NCBI GenBank assembly: GCA_029962745.1
Contig: CM057154.1
Coordinates: forward strand, 32,033,134 to 32,097,133
Source of the DNA: Echinometra lucunter
Lineage: Eukaryota; Echinodermata; Echinoidea; Camarodonta; Echinometridae
DNA: 64,000 nucleotides
Direction of reading: 5' to 3'
Of this stretch, positions 10,247-23,062 are shown piece by piece. A program made the translations under genes and the position numbers. Every line of letters starts with the position of its first letter. The first letter of the stretch is position 1. The notes beneath the pieces were generated by a model. That model made no database searches. It was given only the letters and a program-made list of their open reading frames with translations, and had not been told where the DNA came from.

Positions 10247-13200
10247 GTAAGTTTTGTGTATTTACTGCACTCTAGTTCCTATTCGGATATATTTTGTATC
10301 TCCCCTTTACCAAGGGTGATACAAATGTATAATGGTAATAACTTTCACTCTTACTGCAGTTTTACTGTACAATGTACTTAATTGACTTACTGTATATTGC
10401 TGCAGTATTTTTTTAAAGTTTGTGTAATAGTAGTAGACACAGAGAATATCGAGACTATACTGGAATCGCTTTTGATATGGCACCTCTTGTATGCTTGCAC
10501 ATCTTGCAGTGCTATCAAATATTGGCAACATACCGGTAACAAATAACTTTATACAGCATAGACCTACACATTGTATGCTGCTCTTTTCAAAAGCATCTCT
10601 AGGACACTTTGTGATGAAAAATAGTAATTTAATCCTTTAATTACCCTTTCTCTATTAACCTAATATGTAATGTCAGTCAAAGGGTTAATTACCTACCCCA
10701 TTTTACATGTATGCCAGGTATGGCAGGTTATGATTGGGGCAATGTGTCAAAGGAAACTAGATACCCACAAGCTTTGCCTTTTTAGCTACTCTTTTTTCCC
10801 CTTATCTATTATGTTATTGAAATGTAAATGTTATTTGATGTTACTTTTTAATGATTTGGGAAATAAAGTACCTTGAATCTGAATCTGTTTACAGTGATGA
10901 CAACTCTTAACACATTTGTGGCAAGAGTTAGCAAGTAGTGTCCACAAAGCAACCCCACCCCCTTCCCTAAAAAAAAAGGAAAAGAAAAAAGAAAAAAAAA
11001 TGAAGTTGAAATAAGATGAAACATTATGGGACAATGCATGAAATGTTCTCCACATCTCACTATTCAACTTGCCGTAATAGTCAACTTGGGTGATTGTGGG
11101 CAGTACCAGGAAGATAATTCATAGAATACACAGTTTACACTGTGAATTAACCATGCATACAGATGTAAACACTGTACACACTTTGCATGGTAAGTCCTTT
11201 GTTGTTTTGGGGAATAATAGAGTGCTGTTTCCCATTTGTTCTCAGATGCAGGGTGCATGGAACGCAGTTTTTCCTTTGACATTAAAATTTTCTGTAGTGC
11301 AGTGTGCTCATTCTTTCAAAAGACTGCACAGCCCACTGAGCTAGATAGAGGTCCTCTTTGTTGGAATACTTGTAATATAGACCTACATGTACATGTACAT
11401 ACTGTACATTTATGTTCACTTTATTTTCTTGTTTTGTTTTGTTTTGTTTTGTTTTTTGTTTTTTGTTTTGCTTTTGTTTTGTTTTGTTTTGTTTTGTTTT
11501 GTTTTGTTTTGTTTTGTTTTGTTTTGTTTTGTTGTGTTTTGTTTTGTTGTGTTTTGTTTTGTTTTGTTTTGTTTTGTTTTGTTTTGTTTTTGGTTGGGGG
11601 GATATTTTTCTTGCTGTCTTTTCTTGCCAGTTATTAATTTTCAATACATTAATAAAATATGTCTCAATATGATGTAATCGGTTACAGATCTCTGTTATAA
11701 ATACTAAACAACCTTCTTTAAACTCTGTAGAACAGAGAAAATAACCCGTACAGGTATTGTATTGTATATGTTTTCTACATGAAATTCCACATGCACATGT
11801 ACATGTACCTCTTGAATGCTGATTTTTTTTCATTGGGAAAGACTTCCTGGAAAGACACAAGGAATACTCTATAATTGTTCATTTTTTCACCTTGTTGAAT
11901 ATATTTGTTGAAAGTATTAATACAAAGGCTGTGTATTTTCCAGGATTTCATAACTCCCACTGTGATCTGTACCAAATGGTTGCACAATGCACAATTGGAA
12001 GTTACAACTTATTCATGTATTACTTGAATGATATTTGAATGTTCCATTAAGTTTGGGATGAAAGAAAGGATATTTTATTTTTATGAGAACTAAATTTATA
12101 TTCTTTTCAGTGCTCGCTCTCCCATTAGATAAATAATTGTCCATATAAGCAGATATTTATGGAAGCTTCTAAATGTCGACTGAACCCGTTGAACACTGAG
12201 CCCTAGATAACTCGGACTGGGTCTATAGAAAGTGCATGTCAAATGGTGCTCCATGAGTTAAGCTCTGAATTCAGTTCCAGATTTTAATGCCATTTTAAGT
12301 TGGGTGGATCATAAATAGATAAAGAATAATAAAGAAAAGGGATAATGATTCACTACATTACTTACTGGTACATGCATTCAGTGCAAACAGCACATTAACC
12401 CATTCGTGACAGAGGTCCACATTTTGTGGTTTGGCCTAATATCTTTTGATGCAAAGCCCTAAAAATCATACCAAATACATGAGCAGAAAGAGCAAAAAAT
12501 TCTACACAAACTGTGCCCATTTTGGTTACGTCAATATTCTTTGTTTGATGCTGAAAATTTTTTATAGGAAAATAAGCATTAAAATCCTTAAATTGGCAAT
12601 GTGATAGAAATCTAAAATCACTGTTTTCCCCTGCAAATTGGCAACCTTTTGACTTATCATAATTTCTGTCAATTTATATTCATTTCAGATACATGATGTT
12701 TTATAAGAAAAATGTAGCATTAAAATTAAAATTTGGTGTTGCCAATTTGAAGTATAAAAGCTGATCAAATTAGGCTTTAAATAATTCCTGTCACGAATGG
12801 GTTAACAAGGTTCATCATGTACAGTATCAATAATCAATACACCTCTCTACTTGAAGTAGGAGTGCTTCCAAAACATGTGCAATATTATTTTGTCTACATA
12901 TTTGCCTTCTGAAGTCAGCTGTTCAAAGTCTGTTTACCTGATAACTAAAGAATCTGATCAAATTAGACCTTGATTTGATGTGTTGACTTAACGCTGATTC
13001 AAGACATACAAAGCTTTTGATGAACCATACAAATTGCATTGTGTGTGGCAGACTGTTAGTACATGTACACTATGGTATAAAAAGGTCGTTATGCTTCTCA
13101 TTCACTGTATGTGTCACTTAATAGGTTCCATGACACGTGCTTCACATCAATATTGTACATTAAAACGAATGCTGAACTCTAACCGGCTTTTGCTATAAGG

Positions 13201-16200
13201 TCGGGTAAGTTTTGGGTAAGTTGCTGAAATTAACACAATATTTTTTTTTGCAGTGGTGTCTTTGAAAAATCTATGCAATTACAGAAGATACAGTGGCATC
13301 GCATGCAGCTTAGCCTCAAGTCATGCATGCGGGTACATTTAACTGTGTTCAGCCGGAACGCGAAGTGTTAGAAGCATCCTAGGGTTAGCGTGTGGTCAAC
13401 TTCCAGTTCTTAGTTGTGTTACAACTCTGTATGAACTTCTCATACAGTTGTTTTATTTTCTGTAATTGCATAGATTTGTAGATTTTTAGAAGACACCATA
13501 GAAGAAAAATTTGTCCTAATTTCAGCAACTTGTCTGAAACTTACCCGATGCTAACCTGACCTTTTAGCAAAAGCCTCTAACCATGGACCAAATACTATTA
13601 CCCTAACCTTAAGTCTGACCTAAAATCCTCTTGAAACTGTGACCCTAATGGTGTAGGCCCTATATTTGTCAAAATAAAGCATGGAGCATATCTCTTCACT
13701 GATGTTAGTTCATGTGTTTTTATTTGGATTGGGGAGAAAGGATAAATTCTGTATCCTAGTTTTATTTGATTTTTTTTGATTGATTATTGATTTTGTAGAC
13801 AAAGAAATAATAGTGTTAATAGTACCAGCAACTGTAATGCAGATCTTAAAAAGTGCACTCTGTGATGCAATTGCCCCTTCAATCCTGAAATATAGTTTTA
13901 ACACTGAAGCAATACAGGCTACTTTAACATTTGCAGCATGAAAGGTATATGTATGAACACTTTTGATAGGCCTTTAAGAATTATTTATGAGATAGTCAGA
14001 TACTTTATCTTTGTTTTTCGCTGGTCAGTAGCCTCAGTAGCCAGGTACTAGGAAAAACTAAGATGCTGTGAAGCTTTCCCTCCTGAAGTTGAATACAAAA
14101 CAAATGAAAGGCAAAACATGTTTTTTTGATCTCTGGTCAGTGACGTAAAATCGCTTGCAGAAAGCAATCCGGGTTCAGGAGTAGCCATTAAGTATTGCAA
14201 TCATTTCAGATATTTACACAAATCTCGCACATATATCTTTTTATGCAAGGCTAGACAACTTGCACTACATTTAATTTAGTTTTCATGCCATTTTGTTTCT
14301 GCTACCAAAACTGTACATGGCTTTACATTTTGGCCTTTCTACAATGCCTCTACCACATAGTAGATACATGTGTGTATGTAGTGTTGCCAACTCAGAAACT
14401 CTGGCTAACTTACAAGGTCAGAGATCATGTTTGTTGAAGAGGTGTCATGCTGATGTGAGGTACAGATCCAATTGAGATTCGGTTTCCTCTGGGTTGCACT
14501 TTCTATACAGCTCCCCTTCTGTTTGACATACATTGTAGCTTTGTACTTTCAAAACATGTTTGCCATTAAACTTGAGAGGACCAGTACTTATCTTATATCT
14601 TATTTTAATTTCCATAGCAATCAGAAATAGTGTACGCCATTGGCTCATATCGCACATTTTTGTCTTGTGTGCTGGTCATTTGCGCAGTTCAAACCAATCA
14701 TGAGTATGCCTTTAAAATTTGTTATGACAATTAACACAATGAAGATAAGATAAAAGATAAAACAATTTTCAGAATACCGCCCCAGCTAGGACAAAATACT
14801 GGTTGTTCAAGTTAAAAGTAAACCCACAAGTAAGCACAGCAAGTGAGCAAAATTTTTTGGAACATTGATGCATAATGTAGTCATTGATGTCCTTAAAAAA
14901 TTTAAGTCAACAGCCTCCTTCTAGAGGGAAAGGTCAAATATCCCTAGAAATAATAGTGAGACCATTGCTTTGGGCATGTACTTATTGTGCATGACAGTGA
15001 TGTATCAATATTGGCTACATACTCCATTGTTTCTGTGATATTATTGACATACGACACAGAAAGGCATCTCAGGGAGGGTTAATATGACGCGCAAGACAAA
15101 TGGTTGAAACTTGAAATATGCTCAGAAAGTATTTTACACCTTTCCCGGAACCCGGACAGTATGAAATATTTCTATGGGACCAGAAAAACCTGTGCAAAGG
15201 GTAGTTTTGGCCGATTAAGGCGCATCACATGTGTCATGCAGTTAGGATGTCAAATTACGCCAAAAATTAGGAGAAGGGGTATTTTTCCCTGAGTTTAACG
15301 AAAAGAAAGAGACAGAGGCCTTTTTTAGGGGATATGCTCAAGGAGGTTAAACTTATTTAAGGTAAATTTGGTAAATTTGCATAGAAAGGCTATAAAAAGG
15401 GTGTGATTTTGCTTAAAACTTATTTAGGGCATTTTTGGAAAACCTGTGGTCATGCATGTGTATACTGAATCCCCTTCCCCTGGCCCAGAACTCAAACTTT
15501 TTTTTCTAAATTAGAGCGGTGGCTATATGTACATGATATTTCATATACATTTTAAAGCCAGGTTAGAACTTAAGCTGAAAATCATAACATCCTTGAAAAA
15601 CCCATGAATACATCAATGTAGAGTACCGGTACTTGAATATGCCACAGTCCATTGTTCATATTCAAACTACAGTACATTGTACTGGTAGGTTCTGAAGTTT
15701 CGATTGTGTTCTATGTTTTGTCATGCATGCAAGATAATGTAATACAGATATAAATTTCCTTAATGGCCATTCAAATGTAACCAATATGTACAGTATATCA
15801 GATATCATTAAACATCATTACAGAGTATATTAAAGGCATTGGCTAACATTGTTATGATTTTTAAAAAATCTTGTTTTGTTACTTGAAAATGGGATAAACA
15901 TAAGGGTTATAGTGTAAAAATACCAGTCTGAAAGTTTCAAAGTATAATATTCACAGGATGTATTTTTAAATATCAAAAATGTGAACCAATGTTTGGAAAA
16001 TATACGAGGGTCGGTTGCACAGAATAGACATAAGGAGTGCGCATGCGTGTATGACTCACCTTACTGTACTGCGTGTATTGGCGTATCAGGCGGCGGGAGG
16101 CACATAACGGCATTTTCCAATTCAAGCAAAGTAGTCCTCTTATTGATTGTCTCGTGAGACGAAGGATAATAAAATCGCCGTTTGCGTCTAACTTACACTT

Positions 16201-19200
16201 ATTCATTCAAAATTATGATTGGTTTCAGGGTTTTTGAGTACAAATACAAGTACTCATACACATGTTTCATCCTAGTTTGAGAATTTTTTAAATCAGCTAC
16301 TCACAAAGTTAGCCAATACCTTTAAGCTATCCGGGTTTTAGACTTTGGTTACATGAGAGTTACAAGTACATGTAATTGCTCTTTGTGTTAGTCACATGAG
16401 CATCCTGATTTAAATTGTTAAATCTTTAGACTTGAGAACTGAATCCTTAGACTGTTCTGGTGTAATATGATCCATAGATGCTGCATTATGTACTCAAAGT
16501 TATTCAGAGTGATCTGTTTGTTCTTTCTTGACTCGTCCAGAGTGGAAAAGAGTTAAAAAATATAGTGTAACACCTTGAAAATATTGATTATTTGAACATG
16601 TGATCAAAAGGGCTTTGTTTTGGATTGATATATTTGGGGTGTGTATATACATGTACTGGCCTCCTGCTAAAAATCTACAATTCTAAGGGGTCCAGGACTC
16701 CAGGAAATATGGGGCCACAGAGGGCCTCATGCTCTGTTAGCTTCAAGTTTAGAAACCATATTGCTTTAATGGTTAGGCCTACATACATTGTACATGTACG
16801 TACATCACATAACAGTTGTGGCTTTTTCTTGTTTGTCCGCTGCCATGAGAAGTAGAGCATCATTAAGTTGATGAACTATTAATGATCACAGACAGTCTCA
16901 CAGTTGGCTCAACTTATACTGGACAGGAAATGACTGAATTAGATTGGGTTTACATTCTTAAATCAGCTAATTCCTATGTTTGAAACATGGGGAAAAGCTA
17001 AACTCAAAAGGCGTACAAGTGATTACTGCATGTATATGATATGTACACATGCAGTGTACAATGCATGTGTCTAGTCTGATGTTGTGCATTGCTTGGTTCT
17101 GTACAGTATAATTTTTCTTATCACTTTTGTGAAATGCTCTTCTCTAACTTTTTCACAAGGGGTCAAAATGAACATTTTTGACAATTTTAGGATCTGTATG
17201 CATAAAACCCAGTTTATGCCTTATGCCCAGTGTTAGAATTATTTGTTATTATTAAAAATGCAAATTTTAGTATTTTTTTCTGCAAATTTCCTTTATTAGA
17301 GATAGTATTATAAGTCATTGAGAAATCATCTGTTATGAACCAGAACATTTACTCTGTCTTACAGTGTACCAACCAATGACCTAAAGGGGAAAAAAATGTG
17401 TAGAGGTAGTAATAACCCCACAAAAACTTTACGTACCATTCTAGGGAGTTTAGGAGTTTGAAGAAGGATAGCATAAAATAAAGGATAACACATAAGACAA
17501 CATACAGCACAAGTATCGCTTTATAATAATAATAATAATTAGATGAATTCATACAGTGCAGCCACTATATCATTATATGGTGTTGAAATTTTCGCACATT
17601 TCTCGTGGCACAACACTTGCGTGAAAATAAAGCTATGCAAAATATTTTGTTTATAATGCACATGAATACAGATATCCTAACTGTCTGCTAAAACTTAAAA
17701 ATGTGCGATTGTGTTCAGCTTGGCTGAGCGCGAAAAAATTATCGCGCCAAAATTTCCGTATTTACGGTAGGCCTGCTCTACTGCGCAGTGATGTAACAGA
17801 GCTCTCAGCAATGCTACTGCTTAAATATACCTACATGTACAGTGTACAGTATGAAGTACAGTGACTTGAATATACGCAAATGTACAGGGAAAATGTCTTT
17901 TGGTGATTGGTACACCTCAACATAAATAACAAAACATCCTTCTGCATGACTCTCAGTATATGATACATGTATACTCCCTTTTATTTAGAAATGAACTGCA
18001 ATGGATTAGATGAATTGGATATTGTATCTTGTGTTATGATTTACTAATTTGAAATTTGACACCAGCGATGTCAAATTTGTGTAGGCAGAAAGGAAGAGGA
18101 AATAAGGAAACATTTGTTTGCTTTCCAATGTCCTCTGACATCTGTAAGTCCTGTTTTATTCATAAAGAGAAAGTCCCTTTCCTATTTGTTGTTCTTCAGG
18201 AAGATCTATCAACACCGACTCTAGTTAGGCCTTACATGTAAACCGATTTGACTGTAAATTTCAATGTACACTGAACGTGATTGTGATACCACAATCTTTT
18301 TAACTGGACACAACTTGTTTGGAATGTACACATTTAATGAGAAAATGGGCTGTTTCTGTTTCCTTTCCTGTGTGGTGTTGTACAGTAAGGCCTGTTTCTT
18401 GAAACCATAATTATAAGTTATTAGTTGTGGCGTAGCTAGGATTTCTTTTTAGGAGGGGGGGGGGGGGTAGTGAGCACATGAGGCATGCACATTACATATT
18501 GAGTGCCCAAAGCGCGCTCCCTGGAGGAGTCCCCGCCCCCCCCCCCCCTTTGCCTCCCCTCCAGCTCAAAGTGCAGAAGTTTCAAAATTTCTTTGTCATC
18601 ATTTCTTGTCTACTTGTCTTCCTACTGTGCGTTCTCTCACCTTTTCTCTTCTTGCTCAACTTTTTTTGCATGGGGGGGGGGGGATGTGCCCCATCACCCC
18701 CTGGCTACATGGGTGCTTAGACAATACCTAAGAGATGCATGTTGTAGAATTAGCATGCATTTCAGAGGGATGTCTACAAACTTTAATAGGCTTTTGATGG
18801 TTTTGAGAAACAGGCCCCTGATTTGTTAAGGTTTAATATGATGTTATCCTCTGTTTATTGATATTGTTTACATATGCTTTTCAGATTTTGGCACCTGAAT
18901 TCCTATGTGAATTGGTTCAAAATGTATGCCAAGATGACAGATTCACTTACTTTCCTCATCAGTCTAACCACAGGTGTTCTCATTATATTAATATTTCATA
19001 ATTGTTTCATTTTAATAGGTGAGACCAGCTTGGTGCCCTTGCCAAATATTTTAATCTGCCTCATCATAACAAACAGTTTGATTTGCTGGTGGTTTGGTAA
19101 AAAGAAAATATGTTAAAGATGATTGAAATGTTAAAATTCTGCTTATGAACATGTTTATGAATTTAAATTTGTGTTGTGGATATATCTTTAAACCCTTATT

Positions 19201-22200
19201 CATTTTTTTCTTCTTTACTACAGGGCCTACTCATTGGTAGACTCATCCAGAGTCTCAACATTCCTCATCTCAATACTCCTCATAGTCTATGGAAGTTTCA
19301 GGTAAGATAAATGCTAAAAACTACTGGATTCAAGTCTGTACTAACAATTGATATAAAGGATTCTAGGCCTCTGATTGGTCAAATCTGCAGGCATGAAATT
19401 CACTAGACTGCCAGACAGTATGTTGAAAAATATTAAAATAAATAAAAAAAATGTGTGAGATGATGCCCAAACATGTTTCGTTAAACGATGTTTCTTGATG
19501 TTCAGGCTGTGGAATTTTAAATACTTAATAGGCGCGTTGACACAAAAGAGGAATTGAAATTTGAGTCGCAATTCAAATCGCGATCCAAATTTCAGTTTTC
19601 CTGCAACCATTCACACACAAGGAAAGATCGAAATTTGTATCGCGATTCTAATTGCGATTCAAATTTCGATTTTGTTTTTGACCATTCACACACACGAGGA
19701 AGCAATGAAAACAGGCAGGAGAGCCCACAAACTTCTCTGCTTTAACTTCTGTTAAACATGACCTCAAAGGGGGAAAATAAACATGTACTGTAGTAGAAGG
19801 GCTATGGGAAGTACTGCAACAATAATTAAATACTCAATGATTATGTACTATTATACAAAACATTTGTTTACTATACAGTTCAACGGCGCCAAGATAGCGT
19901 GCAATGCGTGTATGTTGCATGCATCCTGTAACATAACATACACTGCATACGCTGCATACTGCATGCACATCGATCGCACACGGGCAAAGAATGATGGGAT
20001 AGATAAAACCGATTTTCTAATCGCGATTTCGTTCACACACACACAACGCACAACAAATAATTGCGATTATTCTGAAAAATCGCACTTCTTACTGCGAGTT
20101 GAATCGCGATTAGAATCGCGATTATTAGTGAGATTATTTTGTGCACACACAAAATAAAATCAATTTTCTAATCGTGATTAGAAAATCGATTTTTTAATCT
20201 CACTTTTTACCTTGTGTGTGAACGCCCCTATTGTGTAGCTACATGATTCTTATTTGTGATAGCAGTATGATAAATTTAGATGGTCTAGACAGAGGGTTAA
20301 TGTTGGAGTAGAAAATACAGCTGCATAATCGATATGTACTTTGTTCAAGTACTATTGTTACTGAAATATGGTGGTTGATATTACATGTACATGTACATGT
20401 CACCATGATAATGCAAACTGAATTCCGCTAAATATATCTCTAATTGTAAACGTAAAAGCAGTGTTATTATTGTTTTTGTAAGACTTGCTCATCAAGGGTG
20501 ATCTTCGAAGGTATTCATCCATTGCCTATACTGAAAGCAGATAGTCCTTATATTTAGCCAATGTGATTGAAAGAACTTTTTGCTGTTTAATTGCTAAATG
20601 ACTTCTTATGTTTGTTTTGCTGTGATTAAATAATGGTGAGTACTAACTCACCAATCTTGAGACGTTTCCCCCCTCGGCACCAGGTAAAGTTTTTCAGTGC
20701 AGCTGCCCTTGCAGCGTATCATTTTGTTCTGGGTCAGTATTAGGTCTTTGTGTATATTATTTTAATGCCATTATTTTTGTAATTATTTATTATATGTTAT
20801 ATATTGTTCTTTGAATACCAACAGCCGGAATATGATTTTTGTGCCAATGTAATTTTTATTTTGAGCATGACAATAAATTTTGAATATCTGAATATATATC
20901 TGAATATCTGAATATCTGAATATCAAGTTTGATATTTTCAGCCATGAAAGAAATGACAGGTGTATAACAATCATTTATTTATTTATTTATTTATTTATTT
21001 ACTTTGTTTTATTTATTTTATACGGCAGGGTTAGCCTGTTCAGTTTTGTAAAACTGCTGTCCGAAGGTGCCCTGCAGTAATAACAAACATCAATAACAAT
21101 CATGTGCATCTTAGCTATGATATACATGTAAAATCCTCAGATGCAATTTAGAAATCTGAAAGCAACATCCTTTTCTCCAAGATAGATTCGCAAAGAATTA
21201 TTTCAATTGAAGATTTTTCAGATTTTGGAATTACACTTGACAAAATATATTCTCTTGTTCTGTGACAAGATTTTGGGTTTCTTTTTCTCTATATCTTTCT
21301 TCAAATGTAATTATTTCATCACAAAGAGATCTTAAGATTTTTTTCTGTCAAGTTGCTGTCACATAAGTCTCCACAAGTGTTTGATCAGTCAACCAATAAG
21401 GCGCTGAAAACGTGACTGTACCTGGGCGTCGTGATATAGCACTAAGCATCATCTCAATTATTCAGCGAATACATTAGGTTTACGAGAACCTCTTGATAAG
21501 GGTAGACGACACATCCCTGTCACATGATCCCAGTCAACCACTCTCTCCCCAGTATAACCTGTTTCTTCCGCTGCCAGCTGGAAACATTTCATTAGGCTGC
21601 AGGCTCCGTGGCCACGGCAACCAACGATCATGTCATCTTGTATGTATTTGAGATGAATGTTCGCTAAAGCCGTTCTCTGCATGTTTTACCTGCTAGGAAT
21701 CTGAAACAATTTTTGAAATGCATGAACGTTGAAACTGAGGGAGTTTCCAAGTTTTACATGTAATGCTGCCATACATGCAGGGTTCTCACTAGAAAAAAAA
21801 TCCACACATGGTTCCCCCCCCCCCCTGCGCAAAGCGCGTAATTTTCAGAAGTTTTACGGAATAACACCTAAAGTTAGGTGTGGCAGCAGTATATGCTATA
21901 GCAAAAGGATGAAAAATACTTCTTGGTAAGCAGGAGTTGTCTACTAATGGCATTATAGTAAAAATACATTGCAAAAAAAGCAAAACAATCTGTGACATTT
22001 ATCATTATTGTTAGGAATATATACTCCAATATTTTTTTTACCCTTGTTGCCACGCATGGTGCAGCAATTTCTCACATGGTTCTTCCTTGTCTGAAATCCT
22101 TTACACATGGTATTGGAACCATGGGTGTTATGTACTGGCGAGAACCATGAGTACATGTACTGTTTGAACAAAATGCAAGGTTGTATCTTGAGTCATGCCT

Positions 22201-22453
22201 GATCAGTTTCAGATAATTTTTGTCAACTACATAGTATAAGAGTTATAACTGCAGGTACATGGCCTGTTAGAATTCTTAGAACGTTGTATGTACATGTAGA
22301 CAAGGTGTGCAGAAAACATTTTGAATTTGAAGTTTATGATTTAATGTTGTTTAATTTTGGAAATTAGTGTAGATCACCAATATATTTTGTTGAAGAGTAA
22401 TTTGAAATGATTTTTTTTTTCTTTTCTGCATCATAACCTTTAATCTTGTTTCC

Positions 22454-22518
<65 letters not shown>

Positions 22519-22523
22519 TAATG

Positions 22524-22556
<33 letters not shown>

Positions 22557-22607
22557 GATAATAATAATTAATGATAATAATAATATTAATAGTAATAATA
22601 AATAATG

Positions 22608-22654
<47 letters not shown>

Positions 22655-22656
22655 TG

Positions 22657-22703
<47 letters not shown>

Positions 22704-22714
22704 TGATAATAATA

Positions 22715-22755
<41 letters not shown>

Positions 22756-22760
22756 TAATG

Positions 22761-22793
<33 letters not shown>

Positions 22794-22844
22794 GATAATA
22801 ATAATTAATGATAATAATAATATTAATAGTAATAATAAATAATG

Positions 22845-22891
<47 letters not shown>

Positions 22892-23024
22892 TAATGATAA
22901 TAATATTCATAGTAATGATAAATAATGATAATAATAATTAATGATAATAATAATAATAATAGTAATAATAATTAATAACTAATAATAATAATATTAATAT
23001 TAATAAATAATAAGAATGATAATG

Positions 23025-23062
<38 letters not shown>

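Larger units (their letters stand above)
10247..19223 (+). other. SPPL3 intron 1 (8977 bp)
   Basis: Holds a LINE 3' fragment near 10.8 kb, a TTTTG microsatellite, MITEs at 12395, 13185, 15830 and 18383, and a G/C-run-rich nested repeat near 18.4-18.7 kb. About 17.70-17.775 kb contains 'GCGCGCCAAAATTTCCGTAT' and a neighbouring GAGCGCGAAAAA tract, probably another repeat fragment. The stretch 15.07-15.48 kb has degenerate repeats of a GGGTAT/AAGGGG type. Otherwise no recognisable content. Confidence 0.7.

Noticed and set aside
11282..11860. 192-codon minus-strand open frame, the longest in the window by codon count
   Set aside because: Its centre is a (TTTTG)n microsatellite read as Lys-Gln-Asn-Lys-Thr repeats; no domain on either side.
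19783..20157. 124-codon plus-strand frame
   Set aside because: Lies wholly inside the ATCGCGAT inverted element; no domain and no splice context.
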